Positions 1-11,892 of a stretch of DNA of 64,000 nucleotides are shown one piece after another. Location of the stretch: positions 1,927,034 to 1,991,033 of the forward strand of contig VZRN01005622.1 in assembly GCA_013397935.1 (NCBI GenBank), given 5' to 3'. Numbering within the stretch: the first letter of the stretch is position 1; every line of letters starts with the position of its first letter. This stretch comes from Dasyornis broadbenti. Its lineage: Eukaryota > Chordata > Aves > Passeriformes > Dasyornithidae. Both the position numbers and the translations under genes were made by a program. The notes beneath the pieces were generated by a model, which ran no database searches, was not told the DNA's origin, and saw only the letters and a list, made by a program, of their open reading frames with translations.

Positions 1-3000
1 CTCCTTTTCATGCCCATCTCAACCAAGCATTTCCCTGCATAGCTCCAGTATCACAGCAATTCCTCACTGCACAGCTTCACCTTCATTTAGACCCTTCAGC
101 AGAAGGAGAATGTGAGCTGGAGAATCTGACCCAGAGCTCTGCAGTGCCTTTTTAAATGGCCTCCAGATAAAGGGACTGTGCGGTTTCCCACAAACCAGAA
201 ATGTCCTGCAAACTGGGTGTGCCCCACGCTAAAGGCTCTGCACTCTGTGATATCAAAGAAAATCAGCCTGATCATTTGGATGAAAGTAACAGAGACCCAA
301 TAATCACAGCCTTGAATAATATATTTTCTTCATGAGCTGCATATTGCAAGCTGTTCTGCAACTTGTCAGACAAAGTTTGATATTTGGACAGTGTTTGCAA
401 AAGACAGATAGAAGGTTAATGGGAAAGGTCTCTGACAGTAGCTGGTTGTAATTTAGAGGTGGACTACAGCCATGTAGTTACATACCAGATTTGGAGTTTG
501 GCTCATTATATTAGAGAGAAAAGGCCTAGAAAGGGATGTGCACATTCAGCTAAAGCTGAGTTTTCCAAAACCACAGTTTTGGTCTGCAAAGGAATGGGCA
601 ATTTAACATCTGAGCCACCTGCCCTCTGTGATGCACCAGCCTCCAGGCATTCTTTAAAGGTGCTGGATGCTGGTGGTACCATTTAGTCCCTCTGTTACTG
701 CTCCCCAGAGAGGGATTGAGGGTGGCAGTGATGACAGTCACTCATGTATTGATACCAGTTTATCTCAGTAGAATATAGCAAAACAAAACAACAAAAGTGT
801 TCCTTCTTCCTTACTGTCCTTTATCCAACCTCTCATTGATCCAACATTTCATTTCATGCCTTTTCTTATTCACTTCACCTTCTTGTGACTTGTGAATTCT
901 CCACTGTGTGTTCTCTCTCCAGGATGACTCTTCCCATGCTTTAATGTAGCATTGGCTGAAAAATGTTCTGCTACTGCTTCCCTACTTAAGAGAGTGATTT
1001 CTTTAGGTGTTCAGAATATGACTTTCAGTCCAACTACATGCACTGAGGGTGATTTTTCTTTTGTGTCTCCAGACTGGTTCCTCTTGCAAAATATGGTTCT
1101 TTTCCATCTCTCACTTATCCTTTAGCTTTTTTGAAATGCAATTTGAAAAACATCATCTCTGCCTCCAATTGTGCTTTGGACTTTGGGGCTCTGCAAATCA
1201 GCCTAAAAGCTGTTTGGGGAGACAACTGCTGAGATGAGGCTCTGAGCTTACATGGACACAAACACCCAGAAACACTGAAGAGCGGCCTGAAACCATTGGT
1301 TTGAAGGTACAGAAATTTGTGGTCCTCTCATTCAAATGATGGCTTTTCTGGAGACAGAGTGTCTCCAATGCCATTCTGGGAAATTAAATTCGGTGTTGAG
1401 TTTGCATAAAGAGAGAGGAGAGCTACTTGCTGCTTCATCACTTTATGAGCCTGGCATCTATATCATTGCTTAGCAAATCTTGCTTCCAGTAATCCTCTTT
1501 TTCTTCAGAGCTGAGCACCAAGAGCACATTCTGAGCAATTTTTACAGAAAGGCTACAAAAACCATACGTCAGAGTAAGGTTATAACCTTTGACTTCTAAT
1601 TAAAACTCTCAGGGAAGTTAGTTGTACTTGTGGACGCATTACTGAGCCTGTGATTCCTCTCTTCTGTGGCCTCTCCAGCATTTTTGCAGGTGGCCGGGGT
1701 TAGGCGAGTGCGCCTGGGGTAACATTCCTGTGTGCTGGGCTGCTGGAATTCAGCTGTGCTCCTTAACAAAACAGTTTGGTTTAGACATTTTTGATGCATG
1801 TGCAAGATGCATTTGGAGGAAAATCTAAGCAGAGTCAAGACACTGAAAGGTGAGGTTGTAAAATTGATCTTTCTCAGTTTTGGTTAATATTGACTGATAA
1901 TCCTGTTTTCCCATTCTGCTGCTTTTTCCAGGTAGAAGATGTTAAAGAGCAGACCAAAGTATCTGACAATGCCAAATACAAACCCAGTATTTCAGTATCT
2001 GCCTGAAAATCAGTAATGCAACTTGTCTGTCAGAGCTGGGTGTAGGGTAACAAATTAATTCCATTAATGCTGCCACTATCAGAGATGTTCCTGTTCCCTT
2101 TTCACCTGCCACACCACAACACCTAAAGACCAGCGAATGGGGATACACACAGAGCTGTGCTGAACCACAGTGGAACTGCAGAGATGCTTTGGTCCCTGCT
2201 TAACTGAGCAAACTCCCATTTATGCATGTATTAGGTTTTCACTGCCTGTTGCCTGTTCCTCTTCCCCCTCTGCTTTTTCATGTTCAGTGGACTCTCCTCT
2301 CTGTGTCTCTGCCTCTCTCTCTATTTTTTTTCCTCCCTATTGTTCCCCACGTCACTGACTGTCACTCACTTCATAAAGCCGTCTGGCTCGGAGCTTAAAT
2401 ATTGCAGGGCAACTAAAACCCACCATCAGAGCCAATTCAGTCATATCTGCTCAGTCGTGCGACAAGATTGGGGCTTTTAGGGTAGGGAAGAAGAGAGACA
2501 AAAGTTCACTCTTCCCTGCAGAGTGCCAAGAGAGGAGGGGGACACATTTCTTCGGTGGAGCCTTTCACAGCGGCAAGTTGCTTGCTCGACATCCTTAACC
2601 TATTCAGCCTCTTTCGCCGGTAGTGTGCGCAGGTTGCGACGTCTGGGAGCGCAGGGTGGGGGGCTGCAGCCAGCCTGTGAGAGTTCAGAACACCAATCTG
2701 TTGACTCTGAGTGGGCTTAGGCAGTGTCCTGGCTCTTTCCTCATGACAGGCAATTTCAGGGAGAAGGTGACTCCCTAAATATCTTGCTTACACCTTTTTT
2801 TTTTTTTTTTTTTGAGGCTGGAGGGGCTGACTGCTTGCAGGTGGAATCCCAGACATTTGAACTGGTTGTGCCTGTCATCATCAGTCCGCCCAATATCGTT
2901 GCTTGCAGTTGAACCAACTGAGCAACCTCAAAGCAGTTCACTTGCAGAAAACAGAGGGGATGGGCATGGCAGAGTTGTGAAGAACGTGGCCAGTTGGAAT

Positions 3001-5096
3001 TGATCTCAGGAAGGGCTTAGCCAAATGTAGCAAGCTGTGAGCAAGACATGTGATGGAGTTAGACAGGAAACATTTTCCCTTCTCTCATACAGTGAGTTTT
3101 CCGTGTGATAAGGTTTATCACATCTAGAACGTGGCTCTTGCGTGCTGCGGTGGAAATGCTCAAATGGTAGAGCAGATATCAGTGTGACTCACAGGGAAAG
3201 AAAGGGATGGAGTTAACCGAGGTGCCTGGGGGACAATGAAGCTTGTACTGTGTGTAGTCATGTTTTTTACAGAGTTGCACATGATTGGTAACTGTCGGGT
3301 GTACTTTGCTCTGCGAATTTGCGGAAAGAGGATGTTTAAATCAGTTTAGATAATGTATGTAAACAGCATAATCTTCTGCTAGACTTGTTAATGTAAGCGC
3401 TGACATTAACACACTTCTTTACACGACTTTAATGACTGAGAAAGTAGCAATTTTCCTTGGTGATTAAATTATATGTTTGCCGCTTATGTATGCGAGGTGT
3501 TTGTGCAAGCTGAAGGAACTGTGTTCTGTTCTTCATTTTCTAATATGGGTGTCCGGGGTAAAAATGTTCTGAGATTTGAAGGCAAGGAATATGAGTCCAT
3601 CTTGTTTTAGCAAAATGCCATCATAAGCATTTTTCTGTGATTGAAAATTTGTGAAATTCCCCCGAGCCATAGAATTCTCAATATTTTGCATGTTTGTGTA
3701 TGTGTGAATACGTACACAGAGTAGTTGAAACAGACTGGTATGCGTTGGTGTGTCATAACATATGGCATTACAAATATATCCCAGTGGTATCTGAAGGAGG
3801 AGGGGAGTTTAGATACTCAGATTTCCATGCTGTTGACTGTACCTTCCTTTTCCCAGTGCTTGTGTATGTGTCTGCATTTAGGGAACTATAGATGGAGGTA
3901 GAATCTACGAGATGAACTTCTAGATCCCTGTGAACAGTTATTTTATGAATAATGTTCCCTGTTTCACTTGTCATGCTCCACAAGTCGATCTTGTGTAATA
4001 TGCTGCATTCCTCAGAGACTTCAGACTGCTGTGATGTGTTAAATCAACCCATACCAAACAACTTTCATCTCTATTTCCCTCATTCATACATCTTCCCTTG
4101 CCTGAAATTATATAGTGAGTAGTTCAGGATATGCAGAATGAAGCCCTGACCTAGGAATAATTTCTTACCATGCAAAAGTAATCACAGATGTAATATTTGA
4201 TTTGCATTACTTGAAAATGGACTACTTTCTTAGCTTGCCAATAGTATACCTGTAGCTGGCTTCCAGCTCTGTGTTAGCCTGAGATCGTGACACTGACATT
4301 TTAGAGGCAGCAAATAATATTTGAGGTCCCAGTTAGAGACCTTAGTGTTTTCCCCACGTTGGTTCCACTGTCAGAGTGGCAACTGACATCAGAAGGGGAT
4401 GCAAAGAACAGCCCCAATTGCACCAAATAACTATATAGCATATAAGGTATTCTTTACAGCAAAACTAATCTATATAGTAGTTATTAAGCTTATACAGCAT
4501 CACTAACATAGTAATGGTGTTGCAGTTGCTGTTCTTACCTAACAGAGTGATTGCTAATGTAGAATTGATATTTGCAACCTAGAGAGAATTCAGGTTTCTG
4601 GAGGTGCAAGATGGGCACAGATTCGAGATCTGTTTGACCCGTGAGGGACTCTGGTGCGGAAGAGCTTGTGTGCTTGAAAGCTTCACCCTCTCTTCTAACT
4701 GCTGCAGCTGCCTGCTGATAAATCTGTTCCACTGTATTGCTGGTGTTTGTACGTGTACGAAATCTAAGCAGACTCACAGAACTGAGCCTATAAGGTACCA
4801 CAGAAGACTCTCACCTGCAAAAGGAGACAAATATACTTCCTGGCTGAAAAGTAATTGCCCATTTAGAGCCATGGAAGAAAGAATTTAGCAGGCAGCTTGC
4901 TCTGGCTTCCCAGCCCTTCTCCTGCTAATGAATCACTGTGAACAGGCAAATCACCAAGCAAGCAACTGTCTTTCTGTTCTCAAAGCATAGTAGGGAAATA
5001 CTGATTGAAAGCAACAAAAGACATCAGTGGGAAAATATGAAATCCTTAAAATTTAGCATAATTTGTGGTCTTTCTCTTTGTTTTCTCTTCCCTTAG
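1..5096. other. Non-coding 5' flank / probable 5' intron of GJA8
   Basis: I see no coding exon here on either strand; the open frames are short and resemble no family I know. A run of 19 T lies at 2795-2813. Connexin genes usually have a non-coding first exon, so the GJA8 first exon and promoter probably lie here, because a strong acceptor ends the region at 5096. The stretch around 2340-2530 (an A/T-rich core near 2393 followed by purine-rich sequence) is a possible place for it, but nothing fixes a start site. Confidence 0.5.
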
Positions 5097-5106
5097 ACAG
5101 TAAGAA
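5097..5106 (+). other. GJA8: Splice acceptor and 5'UTR start of GJA8 exon 2
   Basis: A pyrimidine-rich tract ending in ttcccttag at 5096 is followed by ten bases and then the GJA8 ATG. This fits the standard connexin layout of a 5'UTR intron followed by one exon with the whole coding sequence. The acceptor is read from sequence; the upstream exon was not located. Confidence 0.7.
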
Positions 5107-6309
5107 ATGGGTGACTGGAGTTTCTTGGGGAACATTTTAGAGCAGGTGAACGAGCAGTCCACTGTCATCGGGAGAGTTTGGCTCACAGTGCTCTTCATTT
5201 TCCGCATCCTGATCCTGGGCACAGCTGCCGAGCTGGTGTGGGGAGACGAGCAGTCAGACTTTGTGTGCAACACCCAGCAACCTGGTTGTGAGAATGTCTG
5301 CTACGATGAGGCCTTCCCCATCTCCCACATCCGGCTCTGGGTCCTGCAGATCATTTTTGTATCCACGCCTTCACTAATGTACTTCGGGCATGCTGTGCAC
5401 CACGTCCGCATGGAGGAGAAGAGGAAAGAGAGGGAGGAAGCGGAGAGGCGCCAGCAAGCTGAGGTGGATGAAGAGAAGCTGCCCCTGGCTCCAAATCAAA
5501 ACAAAGGCAACAACCCTGATGGAACCAAGAAGTTTCGCCTGGAAGGTACTCTCCTGAGAACATACATCTTCCACATCATTTTCAAAACCCTCTTTGAGGT
5601 GGGATTCATAGTAGGTCAGTACTTCCTGTATGGCTTCCGAATTCTCCCCCTTTACCGCTGTGGGCGGTGGCCCTGTCCCAATCTTGTGGACTGTTTTGTC
5701 TCCAGGCCCACGGAGAAGACCATCTTCATTATGTTCATGCTGGTGGTGGCTTCCGTATCCCTCTTCCTTAACCTGGTGGAGATCAGTCACTTGATCTTGA
5801 AAAGAATCCGGAAGGCTCTGAGAAGACCAGCAGAGGAGCAGCTTGGAGAGGTCCCAGAGAAGCCTCTCCCTGCCATCACAGTCTCCACCATCCCAAAGGC
5901 CAAAGGCTACAAGCTGCTGGAAGAAGAGAAGCCAGTGTCCCACTATTTCCCTCTCACGGAAGTAGGGGTTGAGCCCAGCCCCCTTCCATCAGCCTACAAT
6001 GAGTTTGAGGAGAAGATTGGGATGGGACCATTGGAAGATCTCTCCAGGGCGTTCGATGAGAGGTTACCATCATATGCACAGGCAAAGGAACCAGAAGAGG
6101 AGAAGGTACGAGCAGAGGAGGAGGAGGAACAAGAGGAGGAGCAGCCAGGGCCTCAGGAAGAGCCAGGGGTGAAGAAAGCAGAAGAGGAGGTGATGAGAGA
6201 TGAAGTGGAAGGGCCTTCAGCACCTGCTGAACTTGCCACTGATATGAGACCCCTGAGCAGGCTAAGTAAAGCCAGCAGCCGGGCCAGGTCAGATGATTTG
6301 ACTGTATGA
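5107..6309 (+). CDS. GJA8: Connexin 50 (gap junction alpha-8; avian Cx45.6)
   Basis: This is a lens gap-junction subunit. Six copies form a hemichannel in the fibre-cell plasma membrane, and two hemichannels dock to pass ions and metabolites. The 400-residue frame is intact in one exon. It starts MGDWSFLGNILEQVNE, as alpha connexins do. Four membrane segments lie near residues 23-43, 76-97, 153-175 and 204-226. Extracellular loop 1 has C54, C61 and C65 (C-x6-C-x3-C) and loop 2 has C185, C190 and C196 (C-x4-C-x5-C), the docking disulfides. The cytoplasmic loop (about 98-150) is highly charged. The long C-tail has a Glu-rich block (about 325-360), a DEVEG motif at 365-369 and the end SDDLTV, a hydrophobic-x-hydrophobic PDZ ligand like that by which Cx50 is known to bind ZO-1. 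The charged loop and acidic tail match my memory of chicken Cx45.6 with scattered substitutions. The start is fixed by the conserved N-terminal helix and the acceptor 10 bases upstream. Confidence 0.98.
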   Translation: MGDWSFLGNILEQVNEQSTVIGRVWLTVLFIFRILILGTAAELVWGDEQSDFVCNTQQPGCENVCYDEAFPISHIRLWVLQIIFVSTPSLMYFGHAVHHVRMEEKRKEREEAERRQQAEVDEEKLPLAPNQNKGNNPDGTKKFRLEGTLLRTYIFHIIFKTLFEVGFIVGQYFLYGFRILPLYRCGRWPCPNLVDCFVSRPTEKTIFIMFMLVVASVSLFLNLVEISHLILKRIRKALRRPAEEQLGEVPEKPLPAITVSTIPKAKGYKLLEEEKPVSHYFPLTEVGVEPSPLPSAYNEFEEKIGMGPLEDLSRAFDERLPSYAQAKEPEEEKVRAEEEEEQEEEQPGPQEEPGVKKAEEEVMRDEVEGPSAPAELATDMRPLSRLSKASSRARSDDLTV

Positions 6310-6865
6310 AGGTGCAGGATGTGGGGAGCACATGAAAAGGAAAAGGTTGAAGAGAAAAGGAGAGATAGAGAAAGGATAAAAAGATATTTTTAAGCAAAAC
6401 GCTAAAATGGCCACTTGAATATTATTTCCTTTTATGATTCTCAACTTGAAAGGTACTACCATGGTAACTGTGCCTTATTTGCCCCATATGTCCCTATATT
6501 TCCCTGTTTCCACATGCCAGCTCACTCCTTACAGTAATATCTACACTGTACACATAACTGATGTATTTTAAAGCCTAACATAGCAGTGATATCCAAATGT
6601 CACCACTGTGATCATATTTACTGAAAGCCTTGTGTTCCACATTTCTCTAGGAATGTGGGGAGGATCTGTCTTTCAGCCAGCTATGGGAAAGACTGATCAA
6701 CAACTGCACCTAGTCTTTCTGTTTCCTCCTACGGCTCACTGAGCAGATCTCCCCTTTGCTGTTGGCATGGAATTGCAGTTATTTAATTCACAAAGTGAAT
6801 TCTGTGCTTAGCATCAACACACTAAAATACTAAGCCCAACTTCCCTTCTTTATTCAGAAAATAAA
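6310..6865 (+). promoter_or_regulatory. GJA8: GJA8 3'UTR with candidate poly(A) signal
   Basis: After the stop there is no further coding. The first good AATAAA on this strand is at 6860-6865, giving a short 3'UTR of about 0.57 kb if used. Longer transcripts cannot be excluded. Confidence 0.5.
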
Positions 6866-9837
6866 AGCAAAAATGTTCCAAATTTCTTTGTGAATGCATA
6901 TCTAAGTTAGGTAAAAATATTTTCCCTTGGGCAAAAATACTTTTGCTCTTCAAGTGACATTGGCAGTGGGCAAGGTTAACGGTAGCTCTCTACTAGGATT
7001 TAGCAGATGCCCAGAGATTGATTACTTGTTCCCAAGAGGGTCATCCAGCCCTGAAACTAGTTCAGAATACTGGAAAGCATAAATTCAAGTGATATTTTTC
7101 ACTTGTAGCCTTGTGACTTAAAGATCTGTAACTAGATTTAGCCAAGCAAGAGGGGGAAAGCATCTGAGAAAGGAGGGGACAGCTCAGCCCCCAGAGCATG
7201 AAACCAAATACATGCCTTCATGGTATGATCCTGACAAGTGTTCAGTTCCTGGAGCTTCCAGACTCCCAGGCACTCAGCAAATCTCAGGTACAGAGTCCTG
7301 AAGGCACCTGTGAACCTAAACCAGGGGTCTGGGTAACTATGTGAGTTTTTAAACCTCTAAATACAAAACAAGTTGGTCAAGTTTGAAAAGACTGATGTGG
7401 TAATAGTCTTTTGACAGCCTTTGTTTTTAATTTGACAGACAGGAGGCATTCAGTGGGCTACTTCTCTATTAAATGCCAAGGTCTCACTCAAGTAAGACAA
7501 GGCCTTTCAAGAGATGATTTAGACCTTTTGTGCCAACAGGTCTGTACAGGACTCTCAGAGACTCAGAAAAATCTTTTTTTACGAAAGGCAGAAAATGACG
7601 TGCTTGCAAATGTTTAGATGTCTAATATAGATTTCTAATTTTAGGACTACAGCAGCACCTTTTGGCTGGGACAGTGCAGCAATGCATTCAAAAGCTTCAG
7701 GTTAACAGCTATGTCCCCCCAAAACTGAGCCTCATGCCAAAAAATGTGCAGGTATACACTCTGCTCTGCTCTGCAAACCTCAGACCCCGCCATCTCAGCA
7801 AATTCTTTCTGCTGGGCTGCAGCCCATCCCATTGTTCCCTGGGCAGGCTCTAATCCAGGCCAGGGAAAAAAAGGTCTTTGGCACAATGCATAAAACTCAT
7901 CCCACCATTAGCTAGAAAAGACCCCCTGTGGCCTCTCATTGTAGCAGGTCTGACTCAAAGCCCATGGAAGGCAAATGGGTTTCTGAGAGAGCTCTGGGTA
8001 GGCTTCGGTGCTGTCTCAGCCCCAGTACAGTCAGTCCTGTCACTCCTGATCCCACCCCCTTGATGGGGTTCCCTGCCTGGTCACGCAGCTGCGAAGGTGG
8101 CCAGACTTCACTGCCGAGTGACGTTAAGCTGTACATATGTAGAAAGTTTGTAGGGTGCATTGGGATTCTTCAGCACCACAGAGGTGCCATGTACTTTTTT
8201 TTTTTAACACTATTCATCCTTTTGCTCCTCTTAGGCCTCTTGTGTGTTTTCCCCAGGTTTGCAGCCTGAGGTCAAAACCTTTACTCCTTAGACGAAGGAT
8301 GTGGGGTGTCCTTCCTTGTGAAGGAAGATTGGGAGGTCTCTCCTCAGTTTTGGGAAGGAATATGACAAAGCAACACATGCAGAGAGAAAGCCTGGAGGCT
8401 ACTATTTATTCACTCCTTTTAATACAGAAACAGGAGAACAGTTATCACAACTGAGGAAAGAGAATGTTTTTCAGCAGGAAGAATCCACTGTGCCCAGTTC
8501 AAGATAGCAGAACTCGAGAAAGGGCTAAGATTTAGATGACCAACACAATCACCACACTTATACTAGCTGGGATTTATTACTTTTTATTTTCTCCACAGAA
8601 AGAGATAGAGAGTTTGAATGATTCTAAGCGTCAACCAGCCCACTTGTTGAAGAGGGTTGGAAATATACTTTCCTGCAGGTAAAAACCACAACCTTGTAAC
8701 AGTTTAGCATAAGGTATCTGCATCAGACCATATGACGCTTCCAGATACCAATGTACCGGACTGGATGAATCACACCCACCCTTGCTGACTTCTAATTACT
8801 CGACAATTCCACTCCTGATCTCTGATATTCATACCTTCATTAGACTACAGGACTGTTTAAAGATGAGTGCTTGTTCATCAGCAGTACATGGTTCACAACA
8901 CGGCTGTCAGGTGGGGCAGTCTTTAATCACTTTAATGTTAATTATGTCATTCTTTTTCCCTGGAGAGCCTCAGTAAAATGTACCACTTGCAGCGTACTCC
9001 ATGGACACTGTAGTTCTCTCACAGCTGCCACAGGAATTCTCCTTTCTTCCTCCGGGTCCCAACAGCACAAGGAGACGCTGGAATTTCCCTCCTGCATCCA
9101 CTCAACTGCTTCTCGATTTACTTTTTTTTTTTTAAAGCCAGTTTTCAAGTACTCTGCCAGACTGGCAGTCAATCTGTACCACTAAGCAAGGGCCACAGCA
9201 TCAGGACAGTGCTGCTCGGCAAGTGCGGCAGGGAACAGTCTGGTCTTCTGATACTCAGCCTCATCTCTGCAAGGAAACCACTGTGGGATTGTCAGCAAGT
9301 CATTCTTTCTTCTTGTGCAATTGGGAATCATTTTCTACCTTACAATGATGATGTGAGGCCTGACATGTGCTAGCAATGGAAAGGGAGGTCCTTGGATGGA
9401 AGGCCCTACAGATGAGCAAAGGATTATTGCTATTTCTGGATGTGATAGCATATAAATGTGTTTTATTCCCTCTCAATGAGACAAATTTAATTGTTTATTC
9501 AAGAAGTTCCTAGTGAAGTTACACAACAGCCTCAGAGCTGTAGATTCAGTGTATGATTCTATTCAAAACATAATTTAGCAAAACATAGAGATCTATATGA
9601 AGAACAGGGAAAATTATTTCCTTGGGAAGGGGGAAATCACTGGACAATTAGAGCCTTCCTGGATCATTTAAAGGTGTGTTTACCCCCTTGGCTCCTTGTG
9701 CAAATAAATTACTAACTGATCACATGGCTCTCTGCAAGGAGCATAAGATGCAAGTGTCAAAATCACCAAAAGAGGTGAAAGTAGAAGAGAAAGGTAGTCT
9801 CTCTTAGCTTACAATAACATGTGGGGGTTGGTGTTCT
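6866..9837. other. Intergenic, nothing recognised
   Basis: This stretch lies between GJA8 and the MIR-like element. The open frames are short and show no family resemblance. It contains only short T runs (for example 9120-9133). No RNA gene or strong repeat was recognised. Confidence 0.5.
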
Positions 9838-10062
9838 CTAGTGTCTAGAGCAGTGGACCTAGGATAATAATCTTAGATTTATTTCCAGCTCTGCTTCTGA
9901 CTTGCTGTGATAATCACTTTACCTCTCAGTGCCTGTTTTCTCCACCTGTAAAATGGGTGTAAGAATTTCCACCTACCTCACAGGGATGTTGTGAGGCTTC
10001 CTTAATTCTGTTTGTAAAGTAAGTAGGAATGATCTGATGAAAAGCACTGCTGAAATGCATGG
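9838..10062 (+). repeat. Ancient MIR-like CORE-SINE
   Basis: The copy follows the MIR consensus in order. A tRNA-derived start (tctagagcagtggacctagg) is followed by a match to the tccagctctgcttctgacttgctgtg region, then the hallmark core cctctcagtgcctgttttctcc, cctgtaaaatggg, acctacctcacagggatgttgtgagg, and a degraded tail with aaagcactgctg. It is in plus orientation and nearly full length. MIR activity predates the amniote split, so a readable copy in a bird genome is old. The boundaries are approximate. Confidence 0.8.
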
Positions 10063-11214
10063 TATCCTTGTTATTTCTTGGCAGAACTGCTAACTTGGTT
10101 TATATATGACTCCTCAACCAGAAGGGTAGTAGTTTGGAAATGTGAATACTGCACTGACAACATTAACATGGATGTGGATTTGCCATGGGTAAAAAAGACT
10201 TTATTGATTCCCTCACCCATCTCTCCCACCTTAGCCAAGGCCATGTATGAAGCTGTGGTGACAGTGTGGTGACATGGACCCCTCTTCTCCATCCCCAGCA
10301 TCCACTCTGGGGCAGCATTTATGCTTTAATAAGGCAGTTCCTGGAGCGCTTGGTTCTGGTTGGTGGAGCTCTGACTGTTTGAAGGTCCTTGCAAGCCATG
10401 TGGGAGAAGGTTGTATGACACAGGATATTGCTGGGCTTCTGTTTTAAACCACTCAGCGCAACAGAGACCGACACCCACAGTCTCTTAGTGCTCAAACACA
10501 GTGAGGTGCAGATTCCTCCTCCTGTAGGAGAGGAGAGATTGGGGGATCTCTGCTCTCTAGGTCTGCGTGGGCATGAAATCTACTTACTGAGGGGGGAAGT
10601 CCCATCTCTCCTGCTGCTCAGTAACTCACTGACTGTGCGGTTTTACATTTAAAGGGCGGCTGTGTCACACAATGCTAAAAAAAAAAACAGGTGGCAGTCT
10701 GCTGTTTTGTATAGAAAATGGCTTTTCAGGCGGACAACCGAAAGTAATCCTAGCCTAGGCTTAGTTTTGTTTAGTAAAGACAGGAACATCCATGAGTACT
10801 GCACTAAAGCCTTCCTGTAAGCCCAAGGCAGTTGTGATAAAACAGTATATGATGCCAGATTTCCTGAGGGCCAGGGCTGGATAAACGTACCAAAATCAGG
10901 GGACTTGTCGAAGTATTGGAATAGTTTTTTCCCCAACAGAATGACATTCCCATTCCTTAGGCTCTGTGTGTGCTATACCTTTTAACATGGCTCAGGAAAG
11001 GCTTTTTGCCAACACCAAATGTGCTTACACAGCTGAGCAGTAACCATGGCAAGCGAATGTGTGTTGGCTTGCCAGGACACAGCCTGGCACACAATCCTTT
11101 CCTTGCCATTAGCTTGGCACCAACCTAGTTCAGTAGAAGAGGCAGGAGTTATGTATTTGTCAGCCAGTCAAGCTTTCCTCTCAGCAGCCTGATGTACAAA
11201 GAGACACAGGAGGT
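10063..11214. other. Intergenic, nothing recognised
   Basis: No gene, RNA or clear repeat was recognised between the MIR-like copy and the first CR1 fragment. It includes a short A run near 10677-10687. Confidence 0.4.
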
Positions 11215-11573
11215 TTGTTCAGCCTGGAGAGGAGGAGGCTAAGGGCATTGGGAGCCCTAGCTGCTGTCTTCAGGTTCCTTCATCTTCCTCCAGGGAAGAT
11301 GGAGGCAGACTCTTGACAGAGGTGCACAGCAAAAGACCAGAGGCAACAATCACAGTGAGCAGCAAAAGAAAATTTAGACTAAAAGAACTCTGACAAGGAA
11401 AAAGATTGTTCAAATGGAGAGTGGTTCAGCACTAAAGCAGGTGCCCAGAGACATGGTGGGATCTTCATCCTTGGGGGATGGAGCCTGGCTGGGAAGAGCA
11501 TTGAGAGTCCTAATCTGACTCTGGATTGAGCTGAAGGTCGGGCCAGGTGATACCTTCCAGCCTGAACTATCTA
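11215..11573 (+). repeat. CR1 LINE 3' fragment
   Basis: It resembles the CR1 3' region. It opens with agcctggagaggaggaggct, has the gcaacaatcacagtgagcag and ggagagtggttcagca-like parts in the middle, and ends ccaggtgataccttccagcctgaactatct, matching the usual end before the 8-bp tail repeats. It is considerably diverged and in plus orientation. No coding capacity remains. Confidence 0.7.
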
Positions 11574-11739
11574 TCCCATGGGATATCCCAGGTTGAAAGC
11601 TCAGTGCAGCCACTGCGTGGTGGAATGACACGTGCAGGGCACTTCCTGCCTCCCGGGGAGCTCTGGCAGAGCTGGGTTAGGCTGTCCCAAAGGCCACACC
11701 ACCTCCCCAGGCACCAGCAGAGGCAGATGCACACACAGA

Positions 11740-11892
11740 CTCAACTCTTCAAGTGTTCAAGGCCAGGTTGGATGGAGCTCTGAGCAGCCTGGTCTGATGA
11801 AAGGTGTCCCTGCCCATGGTAGGGGGTTGGAACTGGGTGATCTTTAAGGTCCCTTCCAACTCAAACTATTCTATGATTCTGTGATTCTATGA
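11740..11892 (+). repeat. CR1 LINE 3' end
   Basis: A second CR1 fragment in the same orientation carries the typical parts: aagtgttcaaggccaggttgg, atggagctctgagcagcctggtct, ggaactgggtgatctttaag and the tail repeats attctatgattctgtgattctatga. The intact tail repeats mark the true 3' end. The 11574-11739 gap between the two fragments is unassigned. Confidence 0.9.

Noticed and set aside
5374..5943. 189-codon open frame on the minus strand within GJA8
   Set aside because: It is the antisense shadow of the connexin coding sequence and has no family resemblance.
5954..6397. 147-codon minus-strand frame over the GJA8 tail
   Set aside because: Pro/Leu/Ser-rich antisense of the Glu-rich tail; a composition artefact.
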